This document shows, one piece after another, positions 34,666 to 44,307 of a stretch of 64,000 nucleotides of DNA. Under the pieces are notes generated by a model that was not told the DNA's origin, made no database searches, and saw only the letters and a program-made list of their open reading frames with translations. The stretch is taken from the NCBI GenBank assembly GCA_000955875.1, contig JYOE01000013.1, forward strand, positions 145,234 through 209,233. The letters run 5' to 3'. A program made the translations under genes and the position numbers. Each line of letters begins with the position of its first letter. The stretch's first letter is position 1. The DNA is from Terrabacter sp. 28 (GTDB lineage Bacteria; Actinomycetota; Actinomycetes; Actinomycetales; Dermatophilaceae).

Positions 34666-34671
34666 TAAGTT
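34666..34671 (+). promoter_or_regulatory. -10 element for leaderless upp
   Basis: TAAGTT (TANNNT) lies seven bases before ATG 34679. There is only a 17-bp gap to the divergent tadA start, so the upp promoter must overlap the tadA 5' end. No Shine-Dalgarno sequence is present. Confidence 0.5.
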
Positions 34672-34678
34672 TCCACCC

Positions 34679-35317
34679 ATGGACGTCCACGTCGCAGATC
34701 ACCCGCTCATCGCCCACAAGCTCACGTATCTGCGCGACAAGCGGACCGACAGCCCCACCTTCCGCCGGCTCGCCGAGGAGCTCATGACGCTCCTGGCCTA
34801 CGAGGCGACGCGTGACGTCCGGGTCGAGCCCTTCGAGATCGAGACGCCGGTCGCGCCGACGACGGGCATCAAGCTGAGCAACCCGAAGCCGCTCATCGTG
34901 CCGATCCTGCGCGCCGGTCTCGGCATGCTCGAGGGCATGGTCAACCTGCTGCCCAGCGCCGAGGTGGGCTTCCTCGGGATGCAGCGCAACGAGGAGACCC
35001 TCGAGCCGGTGACCTACGCGAACCGCCTGCCCGACGACCTCACCGGCCGGCAGGTCTTCGTGCTCGACCCGATGCTCGCCACGGGCGGCTCGATGGCCGA
35101 CGCTATCAAGTTCCTCGTCGACCGCGGCGCCGACGACATCACCGCCGTCTGCCTGCTCGCGGCCCCCGAGGGCGTCGAGCACCTCCGCACCGAGACCGAG
35201 AAGCTCAACGTCCCGGTCAAGGTCGTGCTCGGCACGGTCGACGAGCGGCTGAACGAGAAGGGCTACATCGTGCCCGGGCTCGGCGACGCGGGCGACCGTC
35301 TCTACGGCGTCGTCTGA
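34679..35317 (+). CDS. upp: Uracil phosphoribosyltransferase
   Basis: 212 residues, the family length. Makes UMP from uracil and PRPP (pyrimidine salvage). The PRPP-binding motif [12 protein letters not shown] is at about 127-138, [12 protein letters not shown] (about 77-88) is the conserved N-terminal block, and [13 protein letters not shown] at the C-terminus binds uracil. Divergent from tadA; apparently leaderless. Confidence 0.95.
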   Translation: MDVHVADHPLIAHKLTYLRDKRTDSPTFRRLAEELMTLLAYEATRDVRVEPFEIETPVAPTTGIKLSNPKPLIVPILRAGLGMLEGMVNLLPSAEVGFLGMQRNEETLEPVTYANRLPDDLTGRQVFVLDPMLATGGSMADAIKFLVDRGADDITAVCLLAAPEGVEHLRTETEKLNVPVKVVLGTVDERLNEKGYIVPGLGDAGDRLYGVV

Positions 35318-35353
35318 GGGCTCCTTGCGTATGCCGCCGGGCCGGCCCAGCGG

Positions 35354-36376
35354 TCAGGGAAGCGTGTCGCCCCACTCGGCATCGCGAGCGGCGCGGTAGC
35401 GCTCTCCCGCCTTCTTCGACACGACCTCACGCCCAGCCGTGCCATCGGGTCTGCAGACCTGGAACTCGACGAAACCCTTGCGCTTCAACGGGTGGCGCAG
35501 AATTCGGGCCGAATTCGCCTGTCCCGCTTTGGTTTCCAGCACGCCGGGGCGCGCCGCAGCGACCCACGAGAACTTCTCGTCCTCGTAGGACAGGTCGGCG
35601 CCCTTGAGCCGCCGATGCTCTGCCGACCGGTTGACGCGGGCGGCGAAGTGGCACCAGTCGGTGCCCACGAGCGGGCACCCGTCCTCGTGCGGGCACGGTC
35701 CGAGGACCGTCCACCCCTCGGCGATCATCGCGGCCCGCACGCGGAGCACGCGCGCGTAGCCGTCGGGAGTGCCCGGCTCGGCGACGACGACAACCCGCCC
35801 TCGCTGCATGGCGTCCGCCACGAGAGTCTCCTGCGCGCGCTCCTCGAGCTCGCTGAGCACGTAGGAGACGGTGACGAGGTCGGCCTCGAGCTGCGGCCAG
35901 TCACCGGCGACGGCGCGTGCGAAGGTCGCACGGGCCAGCACCTCCGACGGCGCCTCCCGCACGAGATCGCGACCGAGGGCGAGCGCGGCCTCGACCTGGT
36001 CGAGCACCTTCACCGACTCGAGACTGTCGAAGGCGCCGGCGGCAGCCCAGGCCGCCGCGCCGGTGCCTCCGCCGAGGTCGAGCAGCGACCGAGGCTCGAG
36101 GCCACGTGCCGCCAGGTCACGCAGCACGCGTGAGAGCGCCGCGTGCGTGGCCGGCATCCGGTAGGCGGCATACGCGGCGACGTGCACGTCCGAGGCGAGG
36201 ATCGGGGCGGTGGCCGGGGCCACCGATCGGTAGCGCGAGACCAGAGCCTCGGTCGCACGGGCCAGGTCGCGCTCACTCACCCCACGGACGGCGCGCGTCA
36301 GCGCATCTCGCAGCTGGGCGGCATACGCTGGCGTTCGCGACACCCGAGGAGGATAGCCGCGGACACGCGGGGTCAC
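35354..36376 (-). CDS. Rsm22-family ribosomal small subunit methyltransferase-like protein
   Basis: 340 residues; GTG 36343 (VSRTPAYA) is a shorter alternative start. The SAM-binding motif LLDLGGGTGAAAWAA is at about 98-112. The family block VLSELEERAQETLV and the VVVVAEPGTPDGYARVL segment follow, then CPHEDGCPLVGTDWCHF, whose cysteines match the iron-sulfur site of the Rsm22 group. Mitochondrial members help small-subunit ribosome assembly; bacterial members are little studied. Two copies of the dispersed octamer lie in the N-terminal coding part (36166 and 36319). Confidence 0.82.
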   Translation of the reverse strand: MTPRVRGYPPRVSRTPAYAAQLRDALTRAVRGVSERDLARATEALVSRYRSVAPATAPILASDVHVAAYAAYRMPATHAALSRVLRDLAARGLEPRSLLDLGGGTGAAAWAAAGAFDSLESVKVLDQVEAALALGRDLVREAPSEVLARATFARAVAGDWPQLEADLVTVSYVLSELEERAQETLVADAMQRGRVVVVAEPGTPDGYARVLRVRAAMIAEGWTVLGPCPHEDGCPLVGTDWCHFAARVNRSAEHRRLKGADLSYEDEKFSWVAAARPGVLETKAGQANSARILRHPLKRKGFVEFQVCRPDGTAGREVVSKKAGERYRAARDAEWGDTLP

Positions 36377-36483
36377 AGCCCATCCGGCACCCCACCTGCC
36401 ACGTACGGCACACTGGTCCCACCCCTGTGCCGTGGGGCTGTCAGGGCAGCCTGCGCCACCTTCCCTCCAAGGAGCGACACACC

Positions 36484-36654
36484 ATGGGCCCCAAGGCCAA
36501 GAAGGTCATCCTGATCATCATCCTGGCGTTCTTCGTGTATGCCGTCTTCACCTCCCCTGACAAGGCTGCCGACATCGTCAGCAACATCTGGGGCGTGCTG
36601 GTCGACGGCTTCAATGCCATCCTGCGGTTCTTCAGCTCACTGCTGAACCGGTGA
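36484..36654 (+). CDS. Small single-pass membrane protein
   Basis: 56 residues. Basic start MGPKAKK, then one hydrophobic helix ILIIILAFFVYAVF (about 9-22), and a C-terminal amphipathic helix IWGVLVDGFNAILRFFSSLL. AAGGAG about ten bases upstream supports the start. The octamer copy at 36537 encodes the Tyr-Ala pair. It is 18 bp upstream of the PH-domain gene on the same strand, so they are probably co-transcribed. Function unknown. Confidence 0.7.
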   Translation: MGPKAKKVILIIILAFFVYAVFTSPDKAADIVSNIWGVLVDGFNAILRFFSSLLNR

Positions 36655-36672
36655 TGCGAGCAGACTGAGGCC

Positions 36673-37470
36673 ATGTCAGCGCGACGCAGCACCGAGGTCC
36701 CGGCGGGGCTCGCGCCGATCCTGCTCCCGGGCGAGAACCTGGTCACCGCCGTTCGTGCGCACTGGGCCAAGCTCGCCGAGCCTGCCGTCACCACCCTGCT
36801 CGGCTTCGTCGCCGCGGTGTGGGTCGACTCCAACGTCACGAAGTCGACCCAGGCCCTCGGCACGATCTTCTGGTGGCTCTTCTTCGTCCTCTTCGCGCGG
36901 CTGCTGTGGTGCATCCTCGACTGGCACCACAACTGGTTCGTCGCGACCGACAAGCGGCTGCTGCTGCGCTTCGGGCTCATCACGCACAAGGTCGCGATGA
37001 TGCCGCTGCTCAAGGTCACCGACATGAGCTACGTGCGCTCCATCCCCGGCCAGTTCCTCGGCTACGGCAAGTTCGTCCTCGAGAGCGCCGGCCAGGACCA
37101 GGCCCTGCGCGAGGTCAAGTGGGTGCCCGACCCCGACCAGACCTACCGCGACATCTGCGCCGAGATCTTCCACATCGTCCCGCCCCCCGGCGACGAGGAC
37201 TTCCAGGAGCTCGACGACGAGTTCCCCGACGACACGACCGGCCCGGGCAGCCCCACGCCACCGTCGAGCCCGATCACCCCCGGCAGCACGAGCTACCCCG
37301 ACGTCCACCGCACTCACAACCCGATCCAGGACCGCCTCGACTCCTACTCGCGGGCGGTGCCCATCCAGCGTCCGACGACCCGCCCCGAGACCGTCTACGA
37401 GAGCGACGACCTCAGGCGCCGCCGGCGGGGGGCCGACACCGGCCCCATCTGGCCCCAGTCGGACACGTGA
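36673..37470 (+). CDS. Bacterial PH-domain (YdbS-like) membrane protein
   Basis: 265 residues. Two transmembrane helices (about 37-52 and 62-82) are followed by a bacterial PH domain: NWFVATDKRLLLRFGLITHKVAMMPLLKVTDM (in pieces, about 85-117), IPGQFLGYGKFVLES and EVKWVPDPDQTY. The C-terminal 90 residues are Pro/Ser/Asp-rich and probably disordered, with an Arg-rich end. Function of the family is not known, though YdbS relatives influence envelope stress and resistance. It is directly downstream of the 56-residue membrane protein. Confidence 0.82.
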   Translation: MSARRSTEVPAGLAPILLPGENLVTAVRAHWAKLAEPAVTTLLGFVAAVWVDSNVTKSTQALGTIFWWLFFVLFARLLWCILDWHHNWFVATDKRLLLRFGLITHKVAMMPLLKVTDMSYVRSIPGQFLGYGKFVLESAGQDQALREVKWVPDPDQTYRDICAEIFHIVPPPGDEDFQELDDEFPDDTTGPGSPTPPSSPITPGSTSYPDVHRTHNPIQDRLDSYSRAVPIQRPTTRPETVYESDDLRRRRRGADTGPIWPQSDT

Positions 37471-37552
37471 CGGTCGGGGCTCGCAGGCAGCCGCCGCACA
37501 CCGCTAGTTTGGGTTGATCCGTCAGTCAGCGACGACCCGCCCGGAGGTACTC

Positions 37553-39052
37553 ATGAGTGTCTTTCGCACCAAGTCGATCGAGGCCTCGATGGCCTCGGCC
37601 GACGAATCCGACCACCACCTCAAACGGCGTCTGTCAGCCCTCGACCTCACCGTCTTCGGTGTCGGCGTCATCATCGGCGCCGGTATCTTCACGCTGACCG
37701 GCCGGGCGGCCAAGGACTACGCAGGTCCCGCCATCGCCCTGTCGTTCGTCGTCGGTGCCGTGGTCTGTGGTCTCGCCGCCCTCTGCTACGCGGAGTTCGC
37801 GTCCACGGTGCCCATCTCGGGCTCCGCCTACACGTTCTCGTACGCGACCCTCGGCGAGCTCATCGCCTGGATCATCGGCTGGGACCTGCTGCTCGAGCTG
37901 ATGCTGGGCGCGAGCGTCGTGGCCCAGGGCTGGTCGACCTACCTCGTGAAGCTGCTCGACCAGCTCGGCCTCACCTGGCCCGAGAGTCTGGCGCCCGGCT
38001 CGCACTTCGACCTGCCGGCGTTCATCCTCATCGCCCTGCTGACCACCCTCGTCGCCATCGGCATCAAGGAGTCGCTGCGCGTCAACCTCGTGCTCGTCGC
38101 CATCAAGCTCTTCATCGTCCTGTTCGTGATCTTCGCCGGCATCGGCTTCATCAACCGCGACAACTGGACGCCGTTCATCCCGCCGTCGCAGGCCGGCGAG
38201 GCGGCGTCCGGCCTGACGACCCCGCTGTTCCAGGCGATCACCGGGGTGGAACCGGTCACCTTCGGCGTGCTCGGCATCATGAGCGGCGCCGCGGTCGTGT
38301 TCTTCGCCTACATCGGCTTCGACGTCGTCGCGACCACCGCCGAGGAGGCGAAGAACCCGCAGCGCGACCTGCCCATCGGCATCATCGGCTCGCTCGTCAT
38401 CTGCACCGTGCTCTACATGGCGGTCTCGCTCGTCATCACCGGCATGGTCAAGTACAACAAGATCGACCCGGACGCGGCGCTGGCCTCGGCCTTCACCTCC
38501 GTGGGGAAGGACGGCTACGCAACGCTGATCTCGGCGGGCGCCGTCGCAGGTCTGACGACGGTCGTCATGACGCTGCTCATCGGCGCGACCCGCGTGACGT
38601 TCGCGATGAGCCGCGACCACCTCATCCCGAGCGGTCTCGGCCGCACCAACGAGCGCACCGGCACCCCGGTCAAGCTGACGATCATCATCGGTTCGGTCGT
38701 CGCGCTCATCGCCGCGCTGACGCCGATCGGCAAGCTCGAGGAGATGGTCAACATCGGCACGTTGACCGCCTTCATGCTCGTCTCGATCGCCATCCCGATC
38801 CTGCGCAAGCGTCGCCCCGACCTCAAGCGCGCCTTCAAGGTGCCCGGCAGCCCGGTCGTCCCGTGGCTGTCGGCCCTGCTGTGCTTCTACCTGATCCTCA
38901 ACCTGTCGATCGAGACGTGGATCCGCTTCATCGTGTGGATGGCCATCGGGTTCCTCATCTACTTCGCCTACTCCCGCCACAACAGCAAGCTCGCCAAGGG
39001 CGAGCCCGAGGCAGGCCTGGAGGGCAGGCCCGAGATGCTCAGCGAACGCTGA
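37553..39052 (+). CDS. APC-superfamily amino acid permease
   Basis: 499 residues with twelve to thirteen predicted helices. The N-terminal region LTVFGVGVIIGAGIFTLTG (about 34-52) is the TM1 substrate-binding motif of the cationic amino acid transporter (CAT) branch; FFAYIGFDVVATTAEEAKNPQRDLPIGI in pieces (about 248-276) is the TM6-TM7 signature. GGAGG at 37543-37547 fixes the start. Substrate is likely a cationic or branched amino acid. It ends at a perfect hairpin at 39086. Confidence 0.88.
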   Translation: MSVFRTKSIEASMASADESDHHLKRRLSALDLTVFGVGVIIGAGIFTLTGRAAKDYAGPAIALSFVVGAVVCGLAALCYAEFASTVPISGSAYTFSYATLGELIAWIIGWDLLLELMLGASVVAQGWSTYLVKLLDQLGLTWPESLAPGSHFDLPAFILIALLTTLVAIGIKESLRVNLVLVAIKLFIVLFVIFAGIGFINRDNWTPFIPPSQAGEAASGLTTPLFQAITGVEPVTFGVLGIMSGAAVVFFAYIGFDVVATTAEEAKNPQRDLPIGIIGSLVICTVLYMAVSLVITGMVKYNKIDPDAALASAFTSVGKDGYATLISAGAVAGLTTVVMTLLIGATRVTFAMSRDHLIPSGLGRTNERTGTPVKLTIIIGSVVALIAALTPIGKLEEMVNIGTLTAFMLVSIAIPILRKRRPDLKRAFKVPGSPVVPWLSALLCFYLILNLSIETWIRFIVWMAIGFLIYFAYSRHNSKLAKGEPEAGLEGRPEMLSER

Positions 39053-39085
39053 CCGCACCTCCGCCGCCGAACCGGCGGCGACCAC

Positions 39086-39117
39086 GTGAGCCCGTCCGCC
39101 ACCGCGGACGGGCTCAC
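39086..39117. terminator. Bidirectional terminator
   Basis: GTGAGCCCGTCCGC pairs perfectly with its complement across CACC. The stop codon of the convergent XRE gene (39114) falls in its right arm. Confidence 0.85.
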
Positions 39118-39740
39118 TGCGTGATCCGCTCCCAGACCGGCCGCTCGGGCTCGCACTGGCACGGGCACCGGGGAAGGCAGGCGCGTTCGAAGCAGCCGTC
39201 GAGGCAGACGCACTCCGGTATCGGGTGAGTCACTGCCCGTGCCGCCGCTGCCGCGAGCGCGCGACGGCGCACCGCCGCCTTGTCCTCGCGCATGCCGCTC
39301 ACGGTCGGGTGGTCCGTCGGGGTTCCGGCGCGCGCCCGGCGCCTACGTCGCCGGTCGCGGTGCTCGAACCATGCCAGCGCTGGCGGTCCGCCCCGGCGGG
39401 GGTCGATGCCCCGGTCGGCGGGCTCGTCGACGGGCGGTCGGGCGTCGAGGTGGCTCGGCAGGCGCCTGCCGGCGTGGTCTCGCAGGACGTCGCGCGGGAT
39501 CGGCGGCACCTCCGTCCCGTTGACGTCGAGCACGGCGAGCCGGAGCCCTGCCGTTGACAGGATCGCTGCGAGCGTCGCGGTGTCGACGCGCATCGCCCCG
39601 GACTCGATGCGGCCGATCGTCGCCCGCGACAGGCCGAGGAGGTCGGCTAGCTCGCGTTGGCTAAGGTCCGCCACGCGGCGGGCCCGTGCGGCATACCGCG
39701 CGGCGTCGAACTCGTCGACCGACCAACCTCGACGATCCAT
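39114..39740 (-). CDS. XRE-family regulator with a Cys-rich tail
   Basis: 208 residues from ATG 39740, preceded by GGGAGGGTG. The N-terminal helix-turn-helix covers SQRELADLLGLSRATIGRIESG (in pieces, about 27-48). The middle is Arg-rich (HRDRRRRRRARAG, about 126-138). The C-terminus has five cysteines in a short stretch (CVCLDGCFERACLPRCPCQC) that could bind zinc or an iron-sulfur cluster. I do not recognise the tail as a known family, and no target gene is evident. Confidence 0.7.
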   Translation of the reverse strand: MDRRGWSVDEFDAARYAARARRVADLSQRELADLLGLSRATIGRIESGAMRVDTATLAAILSTAGLRLAVLDVNGTEVPPIPRDVLRDHAGRRLPSHLDARPPVDEPADRGIDPRRGGPPALAWFEHRDRRRRRRARAGTPTDHPTVSGMREDKAAVRRRALAAAAARAVTHPIPECVCLDGCFERACLPRCPCQCEPERPVWERITQ

Positions 39741-39831
39741 GGGCACCCTCCCGAACATCCTGAGCAGGCGCCGATCGTCGCAGCCCCCGCCGACAGCGGA
39801 ATCAGCTGACGGTCCGGCCCGTGCACTCGGG

Positions 39832-39897
39832 ACCTGCTCCTCTGAGGGGAGCAAAAACTGATAGGCCGACTCAGAACCTGCTCCTCCGAGGGGAGCA
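39832..39897. repeat. Duplicated hairpin (two direct copies, 44-bp period)
   Basis: ACCTGCTCCTCTGAGGGGAG with CA (39832-39853) and the same with one change, T to C (39876-39897). Each can fold as TGCTCC/GGAGCA. They lie in the gap downstream of pntB and upstream of the small XRE gene; both orientations give T- or A-rich flanks. Tandem terminators of pntAB are the simplest reading. Confidence 0.6.
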
Positions 39898-39928
39898 AGA
39901 GCCGAGGAGGTGGGGCGGGACCGGTAGG

Positions 39929-41317
39929 TCAGAGGGCCTTGATGATGTCCTCGACCCGCTCCTTGGCGTCGCCGAAGAGCATGGCCGAGTTGTCGCGGAA
40001 GAAGAGCGGGTTCTGCACGCCCGCGTAGCCGGCGTTCATCGAGCGCTTGAAGACGACGACCTCCTTGGCGTTCCAGACCTCGAGCACGGGCATGCCCGCG
40101 ATCGGCGAGGTCGGGTCCTCCGCCGCAGCCGGGTTGACCGTGTCGTTGGCGCCGATGACGAGCACGACGTCGGTCTCGGGGAAGTCGTCGTTGATCTCGT
40201 CCATCTCGAGCACGATGTCGTAGGGCACCTTGGCCTCGGCGAGGAGCACGTTCATGTGCCCCGGGAGGCGCCCGGCGACCGGGTGGATGCCGAAGCGGAC
40301 GTCGACGCCACGCTCGCGCAGCTTGGCGGTGAGGTCGGCGACGGGGTACTGCGCCTGGGCCACCGCCATCCCGTAGCCGGGCGTGATGACGACTGACGAC
40401 GCGTGGGTCAGCAGGTCAGCGACCTCGTCGGCGTTCGTCTCGCGGTGGTCGCCGTAGTCGACGTCGGTGTTGCTCACGGCGCCGTCGGAGCCGAAGCCGC
40501 CGGCGATGACCGACACGAACGACCGGTTCATCGCCTTGCACATGATGTACGACAGGTACGCACCGGAGGAGCCGACCAGGGCGCCGGTGACGATGAGCAG
40601 GTCGTTCCCGAGCATGAAGCCGGCGGCGGCCGCAGCCCACCCGGAGTAGCTGTTGAGCATCGACACGACGACCGGCATGTCGCCCCCGCCGATCGAGGCG
40701 ACGAGGTGCCAGCCGAACGCCAGCGCGATCGCGGTCATGACGGCGAGCGGCACGATCGAGTGCGACGCGACGAACCACACCAGCAGGGCGGCGGACACGA
40801 CGAGGGCGGCCAGGTTGAGCCAGTGACGGGCCGGCAGCATCAGCGGCTTGCTCGAGATCCGCGCTGACAGCTTGAGGAACGCGACGATCGACCCGGTGAA
40901 GGTGACGGCACCGATGAACACCCCGAGGAAGATCTCGACGAGGTGCACCCCGTCGGAGCCCCCTGAGCCGTCCGAGCCGGTGGCCAGATAGGTGTTGAAG
41001 CCGACGAGCACCGCGGCCGCACCGACGAAGCTGTGCAGCATCGCGATGAGCTCGGGCATCCCGGTCATCTCGACGATGCGTGCGCGCCAGATGCCGATCG
41101 CAGCACCGATCGCCATGGCGACGGCGATGAGCAGCCAGTTGAGGGCGCTCGACCCGCGCAGCGCCAGCCACAGCGTGGCGACGAGCGCCAGCCCCATGCC
41201 GATCATGCCGAGGACGTTGCCGTCGCGGGCCGTCTCGTGCTTCGACAGGCCCGCGAGAGAAAGGATGAAGAGAAGGGCAGCGACGATGTATGCCGCGCTG
41301 ATGAGTGCGATGTCCAT
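39929..41317 (-). CDS. pntB: NAD(P) transhydrogenase subunit beta
   Basis: 462 residues. The N-terminal two-thirds hold the multi-helix proton channel (helices at about 4-22, 35-50, 55-71, 84-103, 122-141, and onward to about 260). The C-terminal NADP(H)-binding domain starts near 290, with [21 protein letters not shown] in pieces (about 310-330), [14 protein letters not shown], and [13 protein letters not shown]. Transfers hydride between NADH and NADP+ coupled to proton movement. Six bases after pntA on the same strand. Confidence 0.95.
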   Translation of the reverse strand: MDIALISAAYIVAALLFILSLAGLSKHETARDGNVLGMIGMGLALVATLWLALRGSSALNWLLIAVAMAIGAAIGIWRARIVEMTGMPELIAMLHSFVGAAAVLVGFNTYLATGSDGSGGSDGVHLVEIFLGVFIGAVTFTGSIVAFLKLSARISSKPLMLPARHWLNLAALVVSAALLVWFVASHSIVPLAVMTAIALAFGWHLVASIGGGDMPVVVSMLNSYSGWAAAAAGFMLGNDLLIVTGALVGSSGAYLSYIMCKAMNRSFVSVIAGGFGSDGAVSNTDVDYGDHRETNADEVADLLTHASSVVITPGYGMAVAQAQYPVADLTAKLRERGVDVRFGIHPVAGRLPGHMNVLLAEAKVPYDIVLEMDEINDDFPETDVVLVIGANDTVNPAAAEDPTSPIAGMPVLEVWNAKEVVVFKRSMNAGYAGVQNPLFFRDNSAMLFGDAKERVEDIIKAL

Positions 41318-41323
41318 GTGCGG

Positions 41324-42883
41324 TCAGCCCTTCCGGAACATCGTGAGCATGCGGCGCGTGACGAGGAAGCCACCGAAGATGTTGATGCTGGCGATGAGCG
41401 TCGCGAGGAAGGCGAGCACGAGGATCGCCCCGGACATCCCGCCGGCCCACTGGCCGAGCTGGATCAGCGCACCGACCACGATGATGCCGCTGATCGCGTT
41501 CGTCACCGACATGAGCGGCGTGTGCAGGGCGTGGTGCACGTGGCCGATGACGTAGTAGCCGACGACGACCGCCAGGGCGAAGACGGTGAAGTGCCCGAGG
41601 AAGCTGGCCGGCGAGAACGCGGCGACGAGTGCGAACACCACAGCGCCGATCGCCATCCCGACGTACCTTCGTCGCGGGTCCTTCGGTGGCTCAGGCTCTT
41701 TCGCGACCTTCTTGGTCGAGGCGGGCGAGGCCGCGACCGGGGCCGCGCTGACCTGGATCGCCGGTGGCGGCCACAGCAGCTCCCCGTCGCGGGCGACGGT
41801 CATGTTGCGCTGGACCACGTCGTCGAAGTCGAGCACGAGCTGCCCGTCCTTGCCCGGCGTCAGCAGCTTCATGAGGTTGACGAGGTTGGTGCCGTAGAGC
41901 TGTGAGGCCTGCGTGGGCAGCCGCGCCGCGAGGTCGGTGTAGCCGATGATCTTGACGCCGTTCGCCGTGACGACGAGCTCGTCGGCGACGGAGCCCTCGA
42001 CGTTGCCGCCGTTGCTTGCTGCCATGTCGACGACGACCGAGCCGGGCTTCATGGTCGCCACCATGTCGGCGGTGATGAGCCGCGGCGCCGGTCGGCCCGG
42101 GATCAGAGCGGTCGTGACGACGATGTCGACGTCGGGGGCCTGCGCGGCATACAGCTCGGCGGCCCGGCGGTTGTACTCCTCGCCCATCTCCTTGGCGTAG
42201 CCGTCGCTGGACGCGGCGGCCTCGTCGACCTCGGGCATCACGACCGGGAGGAAGTCGGCGCCCATCGACTCGACCTGCTCGGCGACCTCGGCCCGCGCGT
42301 CGGTCGCGCGCACGATGGCGCCGAGCGAGCGGGCCGTGCCGATGGCGGCGAGCCCGGCGACGCCGGCCCCGGCGACGAGCACCTTGGCGGGAGGCACCTT
42401 CCCGGCCGCCGTCACCTGTCCGGTGAAGAACGAGCCGAACTCGTGCGCGGCCTCGACCACGGCGCGGTAGCCGGCGATGTTGGCCATCGACGACAGCACG
42501 TCGAGCGACTGGGCGCGGCTGATGCGGGGCACCGCGTCCATCGCCATGGCCGTCACCCCGGAGGCGCGCAGCTTCTCGACGAGGTCGGGGCTGATCGCCG
42601 GCGCCATGAGCGACACGAGGACCGTGCCCGGGCGCAGGAACGGGATCTCGTCGTCGGACGGGGCGTTGACCTTGTGCACGATGTCCGAGCCCCACGCCTC
42701 GGCGCGGTCGACCACGCGAGCCCCCGCGGCGGCATACGCCTCGTCCGAGAAGCTCGCCCTGTCACCCGCCCCCGTCTCGACGGCGACGTCGTAGCCGAGA
42801 CCGACGAGCGCCTCGACGGTCTTGGGCGTCGCGGCAACCCGCGTCTCGCGGGCACGCGTCTCGCGGGGGACACCGATCTGCAC
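41324..42883 (-). CDS. pntA: NAD(P) transhydrogenase subunit alpha (alpha1 and alpha2 fused)
   Basis: 519 residues from GTG 42883. The alanine-dehydrogenase-like NAD(H) domain runs to about 375, beginning [19 protein letters not shown] and carrying the dinucleotide motif [13 protein letters not shown] (about 168-180) and VSLMAPA. A Pro/Ala linker (about 380-410) leads to the alpha2 membrane domain with three to four helices and ending [17 protein letters not shown]. Many actinobacteria split alpha1 and alpha2; here they are one chain, as in E. coli. Transhydrogenase balances NADPH, useful for the polyol dehydrogenases next door, though no shared control is seen. Confidence 0.95.
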   Translation of the reverse strand: MQIGVPRETRARETRVAATPKTVEALVGLGYDVAVETGAGDRASFSDEAYAAAGARVVDRAEAWGSDIVHKVNAPSDDEIPFLRPGTVLVSLMAPAISPDLVEKLRASGVTAMAMDAVPRISRAQSLDVLSSMANIAGYRAVVEAAHEFGSFFTGQVTAAGKVPPAKVLVAGAGVAGLAAIGTARSLGAIVRATDARAEVAEQVESMGADFLPVVMPEVDEAAASSDGYAKEMGEEYNRRAAELYAAQAPDVDIVVTTALIPGRPAPRLITADMVATMKPGSVVVDMAASNGGNVEGSVADELVVTANGVKIIGYTDLAARLPTQASQLYGTNLVNLMKLLTPGKDGQLVLDFDDVVQRNMTVARDGELLWPPPAIQVSAAPVAASPASTKKVAKEPEPPKDPRRRYVGMAIGAVVFALVAAFSPASFLGHFTVFALAVVVGYYVIGHVHHALHTPLMSVTNAISGIIVVGALIQLGQWAGGMSGAILVLAFLATLIASINIFGGFLVTRRMLTMFRKG

Positions 42884-43019
42884 GCTGGGCTCCTTCGCAC
42901 TCGGTCAGAGGGCACTGGTTCACGAACCTACGGCACGACGCACGGGTGGCGGCTGCTCTGCCAGCCACATCACACCAGAGCGACGCCCGGCGAGCGGGGA
43001 CGTCTCCGACAGTGAGGGG

Positions 43020-43044
43020 GCGCGCCGTCAGGGCGACGGCGCGC
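43020..43044 (-). terminator. Terminator overlapping the AraC stop codon
   Basis: GCGCGCCGTC pairs with GACGGCGCGC around AGGGC. The stop codon of the AraC-type gene (43028-43030) is inside the structure. Confidence 0.65.
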
Positions 43045-44077
43045 GCCGGTTGAGGCTGAACACTTCTGGCGGCGGCTTCTGGTCGGACTCGAGCCTCCGG
43101 TAGGCCGTCGGCGTCGTGCCGACCTCGGCGAGGAACTGCCGGTTGAAGTTCGCCATGTTGTTGTAGCCGCTCAGAGCGGCCACCTGGGCGACGGAGTCCT
43201 CGGTGGTGTCGAGCAGCCTTCGCGCATAGGCGATGCGCAGCTTCTTGACCATGCTCGAGAAGGTCATGCCGGTCGCGGTCTTGAAGTACTTGGAGAACGT
43301 CGGCTCGGACATGTAGGCCAGTCGAGCGGCCGTCGACAGGCGGATGTCACCGGTGAGGTTGTCGAAGATGTAGCTGAGCCCAGCCTCGCCCGCGTCGCGC
43401 GAGGCGGCGTCGGTCGGACGGCCCATCCACTCGCTCGCGACGAGCTCGTACTCGTCCGTGGGCGCGTGCGCGAAGAGGGCCAGCAGCTTGAGCAGGTGAC
43501 CGATCTGCTCGGTGCCGTGGCTGTGCACGCACGCAAGGATCGTCTCGGCGCCACGCCAGGCGGTGGCGCCCGAGAAGACCAGCCCCCGCGTGGACCGCTG
43601 CAGCATCTCCGAGACCTCGGCCAGCTCGGGGATGAGCCCCATGACCCCGCGGATCCACTCGTCGCTGAACTGGATCACGGCGTCCCGGTCGACGGCGACC
43701 TGGCCCTCGTCGAGGTCGCTGACCCAGTCGTGGGGCAGGTTGGGCCCGATCAGGCTCACGTGGCCGGGTGCGAAGGTGCCGATGTGGTCGCCGGCGATGA
43801 AGCTGCCCCGGGTCTTGGTGATGAGGTGGATCTCGTACTCGGGGTGCGCGCCCCAGCCGCAGATCTCGCTCGGGAAGTCGTGGGTCAGCACCCGGATCGA
43901 GGCCTGGGGGTGGTGCGGGATGTACTCGCGCCGCACCGCCTGGCCCAGGATCGCCTCCGACGTCAGGGAGCGCGCGGCCTCCGCGTCGCGCCGACCGGCA
44001 TCAGCAGCGTGGGATTCCCGGTCCGATCGATACGAAATCTTCGCCTCCTGCGCCGCGTGGGACTTCATCGTCACCAT
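43028..44077 (-). CDS. AraC-family transcriptional regulator
   Basis: 349 residues from ATG 44077 (44068 is also possible; an open frame to 44170 is unlikely to be used). An N-terminal cupin-like sensor domain has HPEYEIHLITKTRGSFIAGD in pieces (about 72-92). The C-terminal double helix-turn-helix runs from about 240 to 325: LSTAARLAYMSEPTFSKYFKTATGMTF in pieces, then SVAQVAALSGYNNMANFNRQFLAEVG in pieces. Divergent from the polyol operon across a 230-bp gap, so it probably controls that operon. Likely inducer: the imported sugar alcohol. Confidence 0.88.
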   Translation of the reverse strand: MVTMKSHAAQEAKISYRSDRESHAADAGRRDAEAARSLTSEAILGQAVRREYIPHHPQASIRVLTHDFPSEICGWGAHPEYEIHLITKTRGSFIAGDHIGTFAPGHVSLIGPNLPHDWVSDLDEGQVAVDRDAVIQFSDEWIRGVMGLIPELAEVSEMLQRSTRGLVFSGATAWRGAETILACVHSHGTEQIGHLLKLLALFAHAPTDEYELVASEWMGRPTDAASRDAGEAGLSYIFDNLTGDIRLSTAARLAYMSEPTFSKYFKTATGMTFSSMVKKLRIAYARRLLDTTEDSVAQVAALSGYNNMANFNRQFLAEVGTTPTAYRRLESDQKPPPEVFSLNRRAPSP

Positions 44078-44197
44078 CTCATGCGGGGCCGTGACCGATG
44101 TGTCCCATGCTGCCACCACCCTCGCGAAAAATCGTATCAATGACTGAGGGCTGACGGCGTTGTTGAGCACGAGTCCGCCTCATTACCGTTCCGGCAA

Positions 44198-44212
44198 GTT
44201 CTCGTCAAGAAC
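44198..44212. promoter_or_regulatory. Inverted repeat in the AraC/polyol intergenic gap
   Basis: GTTCT-CGTCA-AGAAC, a perfect 5-bp inverted repeat with a 5-bp spacer, about 96 bp before the binding-protein start. It could be an operator, but AraC proteins more often use direct repeats, so this is tentative. Confidence 0.3.
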
Positions 44213-44307
44213 GCCAGCGGATCTCACATCCGCTCGGGGCGCGCCTGCCCCACCGGACTCGCAGACCGGGCTGACGGAACGAGAAATGCCTACCAAAGGA
44301 GTTGGGA

